The notes beneath the pieces were generated by a model. The model did not search any database, was not told where the DNA came from, and saw nothing but the letters and a program-made list of their open reading frames with translations. From Candidatus Defluviibacterium haderslevense (GTDB lineage Bacteria > Bacteroidota > Bacteroidia > Chitinophagales > Saprospiraceae): a DNA stretch of 64,000 nt. The DNA lies in NCBI GenBank assembly GCA_016712225.1, contig JADJRL010000003.1, forward strand, positions 4,911,501 through 4,975,500, in the 5' to 3' direction. Below are positions 34,147 through 43,492 of this stretch, piece after piece. Numbering within the stretch: the stretch's first letter is position 1; the number at the start of each line of letters is the position of its first letter. Made by a program: the position numbers and the translations under genes.

Positions 34147-34354
34147 TTTTAAAAAAGGTTCAAAAAGTAATGAAATTTTCTTACTTTACTTTGGCTATTT
34201 GAGCTTTTATTAAAATTACAAGATACTCATCAACCAGTATCAATGATTCCTTCAATGTAACTCTACCGTAAAAAAATGATGCAATACTTCAAATTTATTA
34301 GAAATTTGTACTTTCAAAGAATATAGACTGTAACTAACTTGACAAATAAAACTT

Positions 34355-34735
34355 ATGACCAATAAAGACATGGCCTCCTTATTCCATGAAATGGCCAATC
34401 TAATGGAACTTCATGGTGAAAACGAATTCAAAACCCGTACCTATTCCAATGCTTATCTAAATATTAGAAAACTTGACATTCCTTTAGAGGATAAAAGTCT
34501 TCAAGAATTAAAGTCAATGGTTGGAATAGCCAGCTCCATCGCAGATAAAATAATTGAAATCCATTCAAAAAATACTTTTGAAACTCTTGAAACATTCCGA
34601 GAAAAAACACCAGCTGGCATAAGAGAAATTCTAAATATTAAAGGCTTAGGGCCAAAAAAAGTAAAGCAGTTGTGGCATGAATTGAATATAGAATCACCGG
34701 TGAACTTCAATATGCCTGTCAGGAGAATAGGTTAA
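34355..34735 (+). CDS. PolX-like protein, N-terminal fragment (helix-hairpin-helix region)
   Basis: 126 residues. NKDMASLFHEMANLMELHGENEFKTRTYSNAYLNI is the 8-kDa-like domain of PolX family proteins and ILNIKGLGPKKVKQLWHELNIES is the helix-hairpin-helix. After ESP the frame leaves the family sequence and stops 14 codons later, while the family sequence continues without interruption in the +1 frame (QYACQENRLIQLKGFGLK). The gene is thus the front of a split PolX gene that continues to 35985. Confidence 0.85.
   Translation: MTNKDMASLFHEMANLMELHGENEFKTRTYSNAYLNIRKLDIPLEDKSLQELKSMVGIASSIADKIIEIHSKNTFETLETFREKTPAGIREILNIKGLGPKKVKQLWHELNIESPVNFNMPVRRIG
34699..34700 (+). other. Apparent one-base deletion causing the PolX frameshift
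   Basis: The sequence reads ACCGGTGAAC. Adding one G here (CCGGGTGAACTT) would give ESPGELQYACQEN, joining both reading frames seamlessly. A short G run is a common site for real or sequencing indels. Confidence 0.75.
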
Positions 34736-34776
34736 TCCAGTTAAAAGGATTTGGATTAAAGATTCAGGCTGACATA

Positions 34777-35985
34777 TTGAATAGTTTATTGTATTATCAA
34801 TCGAATCAACATTTATTCTTATCTCATCAATTAAAACCTACTTATGAAAAAATTTGCAAAAATATCCAAGACCTTAATTCTGGACTTGAATTAACTATAA
34901 CAGGTGACATTAGAAGAATGAATTCCATTGTAGACAAAATTGAATTTATATCTAATCGCCCTATAAAGATATTGCCTGAAGCGTTTAATGTATCAAAACA
35001 AAATGACTTCATTATTGAAGGCGTTTGGGATAATCGTATTCCCGTAGTATTTCATATTCCTAAACCTAATCAATGGGCATCTTTGCTTTTTACTACCACT
35101 CATGGTTCAGAATCATTTTTATCTCTAACCACAGAAGCGAAAAATTTAACAAATTCGAATTCCGAAGCCGAGATATTCAAAGCCTTAAATATGTCTTTTA
35201 TTCCACCTGAGTGCAGAGATTTAAAACATTTTGATGGATTTGATGAAACTTTATTGATCACAAACCAAGATATAAGAGGCGTCATTCATAATCATAGTAC
35301 CTATAGTGATGGTATATATTCGGTTAAGGACATGGCTTTGGAATGCATTCGCCTGGGTTATAATTATTTAGTAATCTCTGACCACTCAAAATCTGCGGGA
35401 TATGCTAACGGTTTACCGATGGAACGAGTTGAAATGCAGTGGAGAGAGATTGATACATTAAATAAAGAACTTGCACCTTTTCATATCTATAAATCTATTG
35501 AGTCTGATATTTTGGCTGATGGATCTTTGGATTATGATGATGACTTTTTAAAAGGATTTGATTTGATTATTGCTTCTATTCACAGTAATTTAAAAATGGA
35601 TGAATCCAAAGCAATGATGCGGCTCATTAATGCCATAGAAAATCCTCATACCCGAATTTTGGGTCATCCAACTGGTCGACTGTTATTATCAAGACCTGGT
35701 TATCCTATTGATCATCATAAAATCATTGATGCATGTGCAGCCAATCAAGTATGTATAGAACTTAATGCTAATCCTCTTAGATTGGATTTAGATTGGAGCT
35801 GGATCCCTTATGCACAAGAAAAAGGAGTGCTGATTTCTATAAATCCCGATGCTCATAATTTACTCGGAATCCAAGATATACAATATGGTGTAAATGCAGC
35901 TCGCAAAGGTGGATTAAAAAAAATAAATTGCCTGAATATCAAGACCTTATCAGAATTTAACACATGGATAACTTCAAAATCATGA
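34777..35985 (+). CDS. PolX-like protein, C-terminal fragment (palm and PHP domain)
   Basis: 402 residues from the first in-frame ATG; the coding frame really extends back to about 34702. The polymerase palm region has TGDIRRMNSIVDKIEFI, where the catalytic GDxD of active family X polymerases is replaced by DKIE. The PHP phosphoesterase domain (residues ~165-400) is complete: GVIHNHSTYSDG, VISDHSKS, IESDILADGSLDYDDD, IASIHSN, ILGHPTGR, INPDAH. Likely a nuclease-type repair factor rather than a polymerase. Whether it is translated alone, by frameshifting, or the split is an assembly error is open. Confidence 0.85.
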   Translation: MNSLLYYQSNQHLFLSHQLKPTYEKICKNIQDLNSGLELTITGDIRRMNSIVDKIEFISNRPIKILPEAFNVSKQNDFIIEGVWDNRIPVVFHIPKPNQWASLLFTTTHGSESFLSLTTEAKNLTNSNSEAEIFKALNMSFIPPECRDLKHFDGFDETLLITNQDIRGVIHNHSTYSDGIYSVKDMALECIRLGYNYLVISDHSKSAGYANGLPMERVEMQWREIDTLNKELAPFHIYKSIESDILADGSLDYDDDFLKGFDLIIASIHSNLKMDESKAMMRLINAIENPHTRILGHPTGRLLLSRPGYPIDHHKIIDACAANQVCIELNANPLRLDLDWSWIPYAQEKGVLISINPDAHNLLGIQDIQYGVNAARKGGLKKINCLNIKTLSEFNTWITSKS

Positions 35986-36090
35986 AATTAAACAAACATT
36001 AACATAGCGTTTGCATAAGGATTAAAGTCATTCATTAAAGACGTAATAATTTTACAGTCTTATTTGAATTAAAATTAAACTCTTATAAAA

Positions 36091-36660
36091 ATGAAAAATT
36101 TAAAATTATTAAGTTTTGCTCTTTTCGCAGTAATCATTGGATTATCTGCTTGTAAAAATGATAAGACAGCGACTACTACTGATCCAGCTGCTGCTGGTAC
36201 AGTTGCTAATCCTGCTGACGCTGCAAATCCAAATGGTGCTACAGTTAATGATGCATTAAATGGAACTGCTTCTACTGCTGCTCCTACTGGACCAACAACC
36301 ACTGTTGAATACGAAACTATGGTTTACGATTACGGAGAAGTTAAAGAAGGCGCTAAAGTTAAATATTCTTACAAATTCAAAAACACAGGAAGTGAGCCAT
36401 TAGTTATCTCTGATTGTAAAGGTAGCTGTGGATGTACTGTTCCTGATTGGCCTAGAGAGCCTATTGCTCCAGGTGCTTCTGGCGAAATCAAAGTAGAATT
36501 TGATTCTAAAGGTAAAGGTACTGATGATGGTTCTAAACAAACTAAAAGAGTAACCGTTACTGCTAACACTAACCCTGCTCAAACTTACTTAACCATTTCC
36601 GGTATTGTTAAGAAAGACCCAAATGCTAAACCAGAAACAATTCCGGTTCCTGCTAAATAA
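36091..36660 (+). CDS. DUF1573 lipoprotein
   Basis: 189 residues: lipoprotein signal (LLSFALFAVIIGLSAC, Cys20), an Ala/Thr/Asn/Pro-rich linker of ~50 residues, then a DUF1573 Ig-like domain (VYDYGEVKEGAKVKYSYKFKNTGSEPLVISDCKGSCGCTVP ...) with its conserved GSCGCT. Codon use in this gene looks biased to a few codons (GCT, ACT, GGT), as in highly expressed genes. A strong terminator follows. Envelope protein of unknown function. Confidence 0.87.
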   Translation: MKNLKLLSFALFAVIIGLSACKNDKTATTTDPAAAGTVANPADAANPNGATVNDALNGTASTAAPTGPTTTVEYETMVYDYGEVKEGAKVKYSYKFKNTGSEPLVISDCKGSCGCTVPDWPREPIAPGASGEIKVEFDSKGKGTDDGSKQTKRVTVTANTNPAQTYLTISGIVKKDPNAKPETIPVPAK

Positions 36661-36682
36661 TAATAATTAGAATTAAATTATA

Positions 36683-36720
36683 AAATAAAGCCCTTGAGTG
36701 ATCAAGGGCTTTATTTTTTT
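36683..36720 (+). terminator. Intrinsic terminator after DUF1573 gene
   Basis: 15-base perfect stem (36683-36697 with 36702-36716), GTGA loop, then a T run. The stem begins with A's, so it could work in both directions. Confidence 0.9.
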
Positions 36721-36747
36721 GTTCATCTTTGAGAATACATTTCTTTT

Positions 36748-37617
36748 ATGCCTTTTAAATCCTATTTTTCACTTATTAAATTCAGTCATACGATTTTTGC
36801 AATGCCCTTTGCTTTAATTGGTTATTTTATTGCGATACATACAAATACGCATCAAAATCTAGATTGGTATACACTGACTTTAATAATAGCATGTATGGTT
36901 ACTGCCAGAAATGCAGCCATGGCTTTTAATCGATGGGCAGATCGTCGATTTGATGCACGCAATCCCAGAACTGCTGTACGAGAGATCCCTTCTGGACTGA
37001 TATCTTCTCGTTCTGCATTTATATTTGTACTCATCAATATGGTACTTTTTATGTGTTGCGCTTACTTTATTAATACCCTTTGTTTATTGTTATCACCCGT
37101 AGCCTTATTCATAATTCTTGCATATAGTTATACCAAAAGATTTTCTTGGTTGTGCCACTTATTTCTGGGACTTGGATTATCCTTAGCGCCTATCGGTGCT
37201 TATATCGCAGTTACCTCATCTTTTGATCTATTACCTATTTTATATGGGGTGGCCGTTATTACTTGGGTTTCTGGATTTGATGTTTTATATGCTCTACAGG
37301 ATATTGATTTTGATCGCAATGAAAATCTTCACTCGATACCAGTCACATTTGGTATTTCTAAATCACTTTGGATTTCATCTTTTCTTCATGTCATTTGTGC
37401 AGTATGTATTATTTCGTGTGCCTATCTCCTCTACGCAGATTACGATTTGAGTTATTGGATGTTGGGCGGTTCCTTATGTTTTATTATTTTATTAATCTAC
37501 CAACACACCTTAATTGCTCAAGACAATTTGAGCAAAATAAATTTAGCATTTTTTACAACCAATGGTATAGCCAGTATTATTTTAGCTACTTGCACCATTA
37601 TTGATTTCTATTTTTAA
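36748..37617 (+). CDS. UbiA family prenyltransferase
   Basis: 289 residues, about eight transmembrane helices. Both Asp-rich motifs are present: NRWADRRFD (NxxxDxxxD) at ~55-63 and LQDIDFDRNEN at ~185. The first binds the prenyl diphosphate through Mg2+. Closest to the 4-hydroxybenzoate polyprenyltransferase branch; in menaquinone-using bacteria such proteins can be MqnP of the futalosine pathway, which is inference here. No other menaquinone gene is adjacent. Confidence 0.88.
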   Translation: MPFKSYFSLIKFSHTIFAMPFALIGYFIAIHTNTHQNLDWYTLTLIIACMVTARNAAMAFNRWADRRFDARNPRTAVREIPSGLISSRSAFIFVLINMVLFMCCAYFINTLCLLLSPVALFIILAYSYTKRFSWLCHLFLGLGLSLAPIGAYIAVTSSFDLLPILYGVAVITWVSGFDVLYALQDIDFDRNENLHSIPVTFGISKSLWISSFLHVICAVCIISCAYLLYADYDLSYWMLGGSLCFIILLIYQHTLIAQDNLSKINLAFFTTNGIASIILATCTIIDFYF

Positions 37618-37745
37618 ATCAATTTCTGACTTAAATACAAAAAGGATTGAAATCATCAATTTTTGTGAGTTTTATTTCATTAGCAAATGAGATAGATAAA
37701 ACTTCAATTCTAATTAACAGTAGTCATTAATTAATGCATTTGGAA

Positions 37746-38327
37746 TTATCCGGTACTATTCAAATATTCCAATAATTTCTTCATCGCTCTGCTCCTATGA
37801 CTCAATTGTTGCTTAATAGAACCATCTAAGCTTCCAAAGGTATCTTCAAATCCTTCAGGTATAAATATCGGATCATAACCAAATCCACCTAAACCTTTTT
37901 TCTCATTGGCTATTGTACCATTGATTATGCCTTCAAATAATTCTAATTTTCCATTGTAAAATAGCGCAATCACAGTTTTAAATCTTGCCCTGCGATCTAA
38001 CTGTCCTTCTAATTGCTGTAGTAAAAGGTACATATTATTATTCGGATCTCGCTCTTCACCTGCATATCTGGCAGTGTGAACTCCTGGAGCTCCTTTTAGT
38101 GCAGCAACTTCTAATCCGGTATCCTCAGAAAAACAATTAAGTTTTGTTCTGGAATATACATATTGAGCTTTCAAGATGGCATTCTCTTCAATGGTGTTTC
38201 CTGTTTCAGGAATCTCTTCATGAATTCCAATATCCAATAATGACTTTAAATGGATGTGTTCTGGCAATAAGGGAATGATCTCTTTTAATTTATGCTGGTT
38301 TGAGGATGCAAATATTAAATCCATCAT
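37746..38327 (-). CDS. rdgB: XTP/dITP diphosphatase (RdgB/HAM1)
   Basis: 193 residues. FASSNQHKLKEI, FSEDTGLEVAALKGAPGVHTARYAGEERD and GFGYDPIFIPEGFEDTFG, SHRSRAMKKL are the HAM1 motifs; the SEDTGLEV segment holds the catalytic Asp. Hydrolyses non-standard purine triphosphates to monophosphates, cleaning the nucleotide pool. The start (38327 or 38324) overlaps the previous stop as ATGA, so the two genes are translationally coupled. Confidence 0.95.
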   Translation of the reverse strand: MMDLIFASSNQHKLKEIIPLLPEHIHLKSLLDIGIHEEIPETGNTIEENAILKAQYVYSRTKLNCFSEDTGLEVAALKGAPGVHTARYAGEERDPNNNMYLLLQQLEGQLDRRARFKTVIALFYNGKLELFEGIINGTIANEKKGLGGFGYDPIFIPEGFEDTFGSLDGSIKQQLSHRSRAMKKLLEYLNSTG

Positions 38328-38752
38328 TTCAGTTGCTTAAGTGCTTTTAATGCATTCCACAATTGCCTTTTTTTGGTTTCATCAGTCTGATAAGTTTGGA
38401 TTTCATAACAAAACAACCACTTCAATCCTTCAAACTCATATATATGATGCTTCAATTCAAAACCATTCAACATGAACTGATTGGGTTCAATACCAAATGC
38501 AATAATCTCCTGAGTAGATTTTAGATTAAGTAGATTAAAATTCAATACCTGATCTTTTTTTAAAATTTCAATACTGGTATTTTGTTGATCCACCAATTGC
38601 ACTGATGCTAATATTTTATGCAGAAAAAGGTTTTGTTCGGGACTTTGTTCAGCAATAATGACTAATGTAGGCATCGTGCTTACAATATTAACTTTGTTCA
38701 AATAATCTTTTGGAATTTGATACTGAATATGGGTACTTTTATAATTTCTCAA
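38324..38752 (-). CDS. Hypothetical protein coupled to rdgB
   Basis: 142 residues from a TTG at 38752; an ATG at 38674 (MPTLVIIAEQS) is an alternative. Alternating strands and helices (PTLVIIAEQSPEQNLFLHKILASV, EIIAFGIEPNQF) ending in KRQLWNALKALKQL. The ATGA overlap with rdgB supports a real gene. In size and end it recalls small replication-associated proteins placed before rdgB in Bacteroidota, but I cannot assign a family. Confidence 0.6.
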   Translation of the reverse strand: MRNYKSTHIQYQIPKDYLNKVNIVSTMPTLVIIAEQSPEQNLFLHKILASVQLVDQQNTSIEILKKDQVLNFNLLNLKSTQEIIAFGIEPNQFMLNGFELKHHIYEFEGLKWLFCYEIQTYQTDETKKRQLWNALKALKQLK

Positions 38753-38814
38753 GGCTTTTTGATATTTATTAAAATAATAATTTGAGTAAAATTAAAGAAT
38801 TTTTAGAAAATACG

Positions 38815-38822
38815 TAATTTTG
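38815..38822 (+). promoter_or_regulatory. -7 element upstream of ilvE
   Basis: TAATTTTG matches TAnnTTTG, 16 bases before the ATG at 38838, giving a leader of only ~10 bases. A TTG lies at 38782-38784, further upstream than usual. Confidence 0.45.
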
Positions 38823-38837
38823 TACAAATCCAACCGT

Positions 38838-39914
38838 ATGCACCACGAAATAAAAATTACCAAAACCTCAAAATCAAGAATCGCAGAGGTTGATTTTCAT
38901 AACATCCCATTTGGCAAAGTTTTTTCTGACCACATGTTCGTTGCCGATTATGATGGAACACAATGGAAAAATTTTGAAATCTGCCCAATAGAAAGAATCC
39001 CTTTTCATCCTGCTACAATGGCATGGCATTATGGTCAAGCTATTTTTGAAGGTATGAAAGCGAGTATAAGTGACGATGGCACCCCATTATTGTTCAGACC
39101 TGAAGACCATGCTCATCGATTGAATGTATCAGCTGAGAGAATGTGTATGCCAACTTTTCCTGAAGATATATTTGTTGACGCACTAAGTCAATTGGTTAAT
39201 TTAGATAAGGCATGGATACCCAGTGATGAAGAAAGTGCACTATACATAAGACCTGTAATGATGGCTACTGATGAATTTGTTGGTGTTAGATCTTCAGACA
39301 CCTTCAAATTGATGATCATGACCCTTCCTTCAGGACCCTATTATAATAAACCAGTTGGCTTATTGGTAGAAGAACATTATGTAAGAGCATGTGATGGTGG
39401 TGTTGGTGAAGCTAAAGCTGCAGGGAATTATGGAGGAAGCCTCTACCCTACCAAATTAGCTAAAGAAAAAGGTTACGATCAAGTGATGTGGATGGACGGT
39501 AAAGAATTTAAATATGTTCAAGAAGTTGGGACTATGAACATTTTTTTCGTACTGAAAGATGTTGTTTTAACTCCTAATTTAAGTGGGACTATACTTAAAG
39601 GTATCACCCGAGATTCGATTATACATTTATTAAAAGAAAAAGGTTATTCCGTTGAAGAACGACCTGTTAGCATGGAAGAAATTGCCATCGCTTATGATCG
39701 GGGTCAATTACTTGAAGTTTTTGGTGCTGGTACGGCTGCGGTAGTTGCAAATGTAAATCGCATAGGATATAAAGGACGTGATCTAACTTTACTACCACAG
39801 AATTGGACCTTATCAAAAGAACTCAAAACTGAAATAAACGGTATTAGAAAAGGTCGAATTGCAGATACACATAACTGGATACTTCCGGTAACTCAAACTG
39901 TTGGAGCTATTTAA
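38838..39914 (+). CDS. ilvE: Branched-chain amino acid aminotransferase
   Basis: 358 residues from the ATG at 38838 (TTG at 38820 also in frame). PLP fold type IV: the YGQAIFEGMKA segment, FRPEDHAHRLNVSAERM, YIRPVMMATDEFVGVR, the PLP lysine in VGEAKAAGNYGGSL, the QEVGTMNIFFV strand and GTAAVV near the end. Transfers amino groups between branched-chain amino acids and 2-oxoglutarate. Length is typical. No ilv or leu genes adjoin it. Confidence 0.94.
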   Translation: MHHEIKITKTSKSRIAEVDFHNIPFGKVFSDHMFVADYDGTQWKNFEICPIERIPFHPATMAWHYGQAIFEGMKASISDDGTPLLFRPEDHAHRLNVSAERMCMPTFPEDIFVDALSQLVNLDKAWIPSDEESALYIRPVMMATDEFVGVRSSDTFKLMIMTLPSGPYYNKPVGLLVEEHYVRACDGGVGEAKAAGNYGGSLYPTKLAKEKGYDQVMWMDGKEFKYVQEVGTMNIFFVLKDVVLTPNLSGTILKGITRDSIIHLLKEKGYSVEERPVSMEEIAIAYDRGQLLEVFGAGTAAVVANVNRIGYKGRDLTLLPQNWTLSKELKTEINGIRKGRIADTHNWILPVTQTVGAI

Positions 39915-39982
39915 CGATTTACTTTTATTTTTATCAGCTATTTGTCAGTAACCTAGGGTTCCTCAAATATAAATTTCAATTC

Positions 39983-41107
39983 ATGTGGCAGAAATATCAT
40001 CGCTATATCATTGGTGGATTTTTACTTTTATTGATTCTGTTCCTACTCAGTTATTTCAGTGAAGTAGTTAGCTATATCCTGATAAGTTGGGTAATCAGTA
40101 TGATTGGCCAACCTATTATGAATTTTCTTTTAGTTAAATTGAAATTACTTAGATTTTCTTGGGCAAAATCGATTAGTGCACTCTTAACCATGCTAACCAT
40201 TTTTGCCATCATTGGCAGCATCCTTTGGATGTTCATACCTATTGTCATACAACAAGCTGTTGTTCTATCCAAAGTAGATTTTAATAGTATTTCATTAGCA
40301 CTTCAAGAACCTATTGATAATGTAAATATTTGGCTGCGTTCTTTAGGACTTGAACCTAGTCTGAGTGCTGCAGATCAGGTTAAATCATTTTTGGGCAGTT
40401 ATTTTGATCCTAAGAACATCAGTATATTTTTTGGCTCTTTATTAAGTCAGGCTGGAAATATTCTTATTGGTATATTTTCAATACTTTTTATATCCTTCTT
40501 TTTTCTAAAAGAAAGAGGACTTTTTACTGATATAATTTTAGCCGTTGTACCCACTGGAACAGAAAAAAAAGTTCGTGAAGTCATTAATGATGTTAGTGAA
40601 CTGCTTACTAAATATTTTGGTGGTATTGCTGTGCAAATGTTCGTACTAATGATTATTAGTACAGCATTGTTAAGTTTAATTGGAATTAAAAATGCCCTAC
40701 TTATTTCTTTCTTTTATGCCATCATGAATATTATTCCATATCTGGGACCTTTGATTGGTGCAGCATTCGGTTGTATGTTGACCATTTCTTCCAATCTTGA
40801 TATGAATTTTTATTCTCAGACCATACCATTATTGACTATGGTATTGCTCGTTTTTCTTGCTGTTAAACTTCTCGATGATTTCATCATTCAACCGTATATT
40901 TTTTCAAAACGCGTTCAGGCTCATCCGTTGGAAATTTTCATAGTCATTATGGTTGGAGCAAGGCTGGATGGGATCATTGGAATGGTTTTAGCTATTCCAT
41001 TTTATACCATATTTAGAGTTGTGGCAAGAGTTTTTTTGAGCGAATTCAAAATTATTCGTAAAATTACAGAAGATCTGGAGACGGCCTCTTCAAAAGATGC
41101 TGACTAA
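39983..41107 (+). CDS. AI-2E family transporter (TerC-like permease)
   Basis: 374 residues with about eight transmembrane helices. Contains the family segments SVLFI-like FSILFISFFFLKERG, IQMFVLMIISTALLSLIGIKNALLISFFYAIMNIIPYLGPLIGA and VAVKLLDDFIIQPYIFSKRVQAHPLEIFIVIMVGARLDGIIGMVLAIPFYTI. Family members export autoinducer-like or Na+/H+ linked substrates; the substrate here is unknown. Confidence 0.9.
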   Translation: MWQKYHRYIIGGFLLLLILFLLSYFSEVVSYILISWVISMIGQPIMNFLLVKLKLLRFSWAKSISALLTMLTIFAIIGSILWMFIPIVIQQAVVLSKVDFNSISLALQEPIDNVNIWLRSLGLEPSLSAADQVKSFLGSYFDPKNISIFFGSLLSQAGNILIGIFSILFISFFFLKERGLFTDIILAVVPTGTEKKVREVINDVSELLTKYFGGIAVQMFVLMIISTALLSLIGIKNALLISFFYAIMNIIPYLGPLIGAAFGCMLTISSNLDMNFYSQTIPLLTMVLLVFLAVKLLDDFIIQPYIFSKRVQAHPLEIFIVIMVGARLDGIIGMVLAIPFYTIFRVVARVFLSEFKIIRKITEDLETASSKDAD

Positions 41108-41139
41108 ATGATTCAATATCGAATTAAATACTATAAAAT

Positions 41140-41829
41140 ATGAATATCTGGGACGAGATCCAAAGCTCTTTTCAAAATATATTACAACTATTTATTATGT
41201 ATATTCCAAGCATAATAAATGCGATATTAATACTTTTGGTCGGATGGTTGATTGCAAAAATCATTCAATGGGTCATCCTACGTCTAAGTCACGCTCTAGG
41301 TATAGACCGAATGGCTGAAAAATCTGGAGTGCATAGATTTCTCGAGAAACGAGGAATGAAAAAAGGTTTCTCAGGTATCTTATCAATGATTGGTTTTTGG
41401 GCTATCATGCTCATTGTGATGGTTAATTTTTTCAACCATCTTGGATTAGAAGTGGTCTCGGACCTGTTAAATCAATTATTGTTATTTATTCCGAATTTAC
41501 TGATTTCTTGTGTACTTATCATTATTGGGTTCTATTTGGCAGAATTTGTGAGTAGCCTTGTGGTCAGTAGTCTTGAGGAAAGTAATTTTGAAAATCCAGA
41601 GCTCATTGGAAAATTAGTTTTTTACAGCATCGGATTCTTTACCGTTGCCATTTCTTTAACACAAATGGGCATTGGTGAAACTTTAATCACTAATATCGTT
41701 AGCATTTTCTTTGGATCCATTGGCTTGGCTTTGGCTATTGCATTTGGTTTTGGAGGACGCAACTGGGCAAAAGAAATCATCAATAAGTATTTCTTGAAAA
41801 ATGATGACCAATCAAATAAACCAGGCTAA
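41140..41829 (+). CDS. MscS transmembrane-helix protein without cytosolic vestibule
   Basis: 229 residues. Two to three conserved TM_helix repeats (ILILLVGWLIAKIIQWVILRLSHALGIDRMAEKSGV and ISCVLIIIGFYLAEFVSSLVVSSLEE) end in the pore-like GSIGLALAIAFGFGGRNWAKEI. The C-terminal MscS cytosolic domains are absent, as in CmpX-type proteins. Probably a small mechanosensitive-channel-like or osmotic stress protein. 32 bases after the AI-2E gene, so likely cotranscribed. Confidence 0.87.
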   Translation: MNIWDEIQSSFQNILQLFIMYIPSIINAILILLVGWLIAKIIQWVILRLSHALGIDRMAEKSGVHRFLEKRGMKKGFSGILSMIGFWAIMLIVMVNFFNHLGLEVVSDLLNQLLLFIPNLLISCVLIIIGFYLAEFVSSLVVSSLEESNFENPELIGKLVFYSIGFFTVAISLTQMGIGETLITNIVSIFFGSIGLALAIAFGFGGRNWAKEIINKYFLKNDDQSNKPG

Positions 41830-41881
41830 TAGGTATGCATTCAAATTAAAAGAGTAAAGTCAATCTACCATCTCTTAAAAT

Positions 41882-42265
41882 TTAATCGGCCTCAGTCTCA
41901 ACGTATTTGTATTCTAGTAATAATTCAAAAGGAATATTTTTTAACACATCCTTATTCGTTGCTTCAAGCACAACCAATGGCGCCTTGCCGGCTTCATAGG
42001 CTTCAACCCATCGCAATGCACACAAACACCATCTGTTTCCCGACTTAACTCCATCAAATTGATATTCCGGTCTTGCAGTACTTAAGTCATTACCTCTACT
42101 TTTTGAAAAATTCAAAAAATCTTCATCGGCTATAATACATACCGTATGCATACCAAGATCATCAACTCCGGTAGTACAACATCCATCTCTGTAGAACCCG
42201 GTTAATGGTTGCATACTGCAGGGTTGAATCGGTTTTCCATAAACATTTAAGGGGTTTTCTTCCAT
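41882..42265 (-). CDS. DUF2237 family protein
   Basis: 127 residues. NVYGKPIQPCSMQPLTGFYRDGCCTTGVDDLGMHTVCIIADEDFL and GNRWCLCALRWVEAY are the DUF2237 signature, with several conserved Cys. Function of the family is unknown. Single gene, convergent with the MscS-like gene. Confidence 0.92.
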   Translation of the reverse strand: MEENPLNVYGKPIQPCSMQPLTGFYRDGCCTTGVDDLGMHTVCIIADEDFLNFSKSRGNDLSTARPEYQFDGVKSGNRWCLCALRWVEAYEAGKAPLVVLEATNKDVLKNIPFELLLEYKYVETEAD

Positions 42266-42371
42266 TTTTGAATTTTCTTAACAAAAAGAATGTAACATAT
42301 AACCAATATTTATGTTCTTTTGTTGGATGGTTTAAAGTTTAATTATTTTTTCACATACAATATTTCGAATT

Positions 42372-43265
42372 ATGAGATCAATTTTCTTGCTCATTATATC
42401 TACTCTAATCGTTTCATCTTGCGTTTCTTCCAAAAAACTCAAACAATCACAAGCTAACGAAGAACAACTTACCCAATCATTAACGAAATGCAAACAGGCC
42501 TTAGCCGATTGTCAAAATTCTAAAGATGATGTCATTATTGAGTATAAGTCTAAAATGAACGACATCCAAAATTCTTTGAATACAAAAGACAGCAAAGTTA
42601 AATCTCTTGAAGAACAAATTGAATTGTATAAAAAGACCAATACGAATTTACTTGATCGTCTATCTGATCTTTCTGTTATTTCAAAAACCGGAGCTGAAAG
42701 TATCAAGCAATCGCTGGATGCCATGAATGAAAAGGATCGTTATATTAAGGATCTTACTTCTTCCATTTCTAAAAAGGATTCCATTAATATGGCTCTCGTT
42801 ATGAATCTTAAACGATCTCTTTCTAATGAAAATTCTGAAGATGTCAATATAGAAGTTAAAAAAGGAGTCGTATATATTTCACTATCTGATAAAATGTTAT
42901 TCAAAAGCGGTAGTGCGATGATCAATGAACAAGCTAGTAGTGTCTTAGAAAAAATCAGTAAAATTCTGAATGATCAAAAAGATTTAGATATCCTCATTGA
43001 AGGTCATACTGATAATGTACCCATGAACTCAGATTGTATTTCTGATAATTGGGATTTAAGTACCCGCAGATCAACAGCTATTGTCCGTTTGTTGCAGAAA
43101 AAATATAATGTAGATCCTTCCAGAATGACTGCTGGTGGAAGGTCAGAATATTTACCAAAAGTATCAAATGATACAGTCGATGGACGTAAGACTAATCGAA
43201 GGACTGAAATTATTATTTTACCAAAACTGGATCAATTCTTTAAATTGATGACACCCACAAAATAA
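42372..43265 (+). CDS. OmpA family lipoprotein with coiled coil
   Basis: 297 residues: lipoprotein signal (LLIISTLIVSSC, Cys17), long coiled coil (residues ~22-145), then an OmpA peptidoglycan-binding domain (SDKMLFKSGSAMINEQASSVLEKI, DILIEGHTDNVPM, WDLSTRRSTAIVRLLQKKYNVDPSRMTAGGRSE, KTNRRTEIIILPKL). Links the outer membrane to peptidoglycan. Complete and typical. Confidence 0.92.
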   Translation: MRSIFLLIISTLIVSSCVSSKKLKQSQANEEQLTQSLTKCKQALADCQNSKDDVIIEYKSKMNDIQNSLNTKDSKVKSLEEQIELYKKTNTNLLDRLSDLSVISKTGAESIKQSLDAMNEKDRYIKDLTSSISKKDSINMALVMNLKRSLSNENSEDVNIEVKKGVVYISLSDKMLFKSGSAMINEQASSVLEKISKILNDQKDLDILIEGHTDNVPMNSDCISDNWDLSTRRSTAIVRLLQKKYNVDPSRMTAGGRSEYLPKVSNDTVDGRKTNRRTEIIILPKLDQFFKLMTPTK

Positions 43266-43286
43266 TCAATATACCCCATAATTTCT

Positions 43287-43369
43287 ATTCGTAATTAAAA
43301 TTGAAAAATCATAATTGATTCTTCCACGTAATTCGTAATTGAAAATTCGTAATTGATTCTTCCCGCATA
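43287..43369. repeat. Two imperfect ~40-base direct repeats
   Basis: ATTCGTAATTAAAATTGAAA...ATTGATTCTTCC (43287-43330) recurs as ATTCGTAATTGAAAATTCG...ATTGATTCTTCC (43331-43369). Low-complexity AT-rich spacer between OmpA and the SDR gene. Confidence 0.7.
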
Positions 43370-43410
43370 ATTGATCCCATCCAATAGGCTCAGTTTAAAA
43401 AATATTTCTT

Positions 43411-43418
43411 TACATTTG
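43411..43418 (+). promoter_or_regulatory. -7 element of the SDR gene
   Basis: TACATTTG matches TAnnTTTG; transcription would begin near 43424 with a leader of about 70 bases. Confidence 0.5.
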
Positions 43419-43492
43419 CGCCCTAAATCAGAAATATTAATCTTTCAATTCATTAATTTTAATTTAATTGATTGAAATTAATTTAAATACAT

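Noticed and set aside
43287..43369. Direct repeats between OmpA and SDR genes considered as an array or mobile end
   Set aside because: Only two imperfect AT-rich copies with no unique spacers or inverted ends; likely simple slippage.
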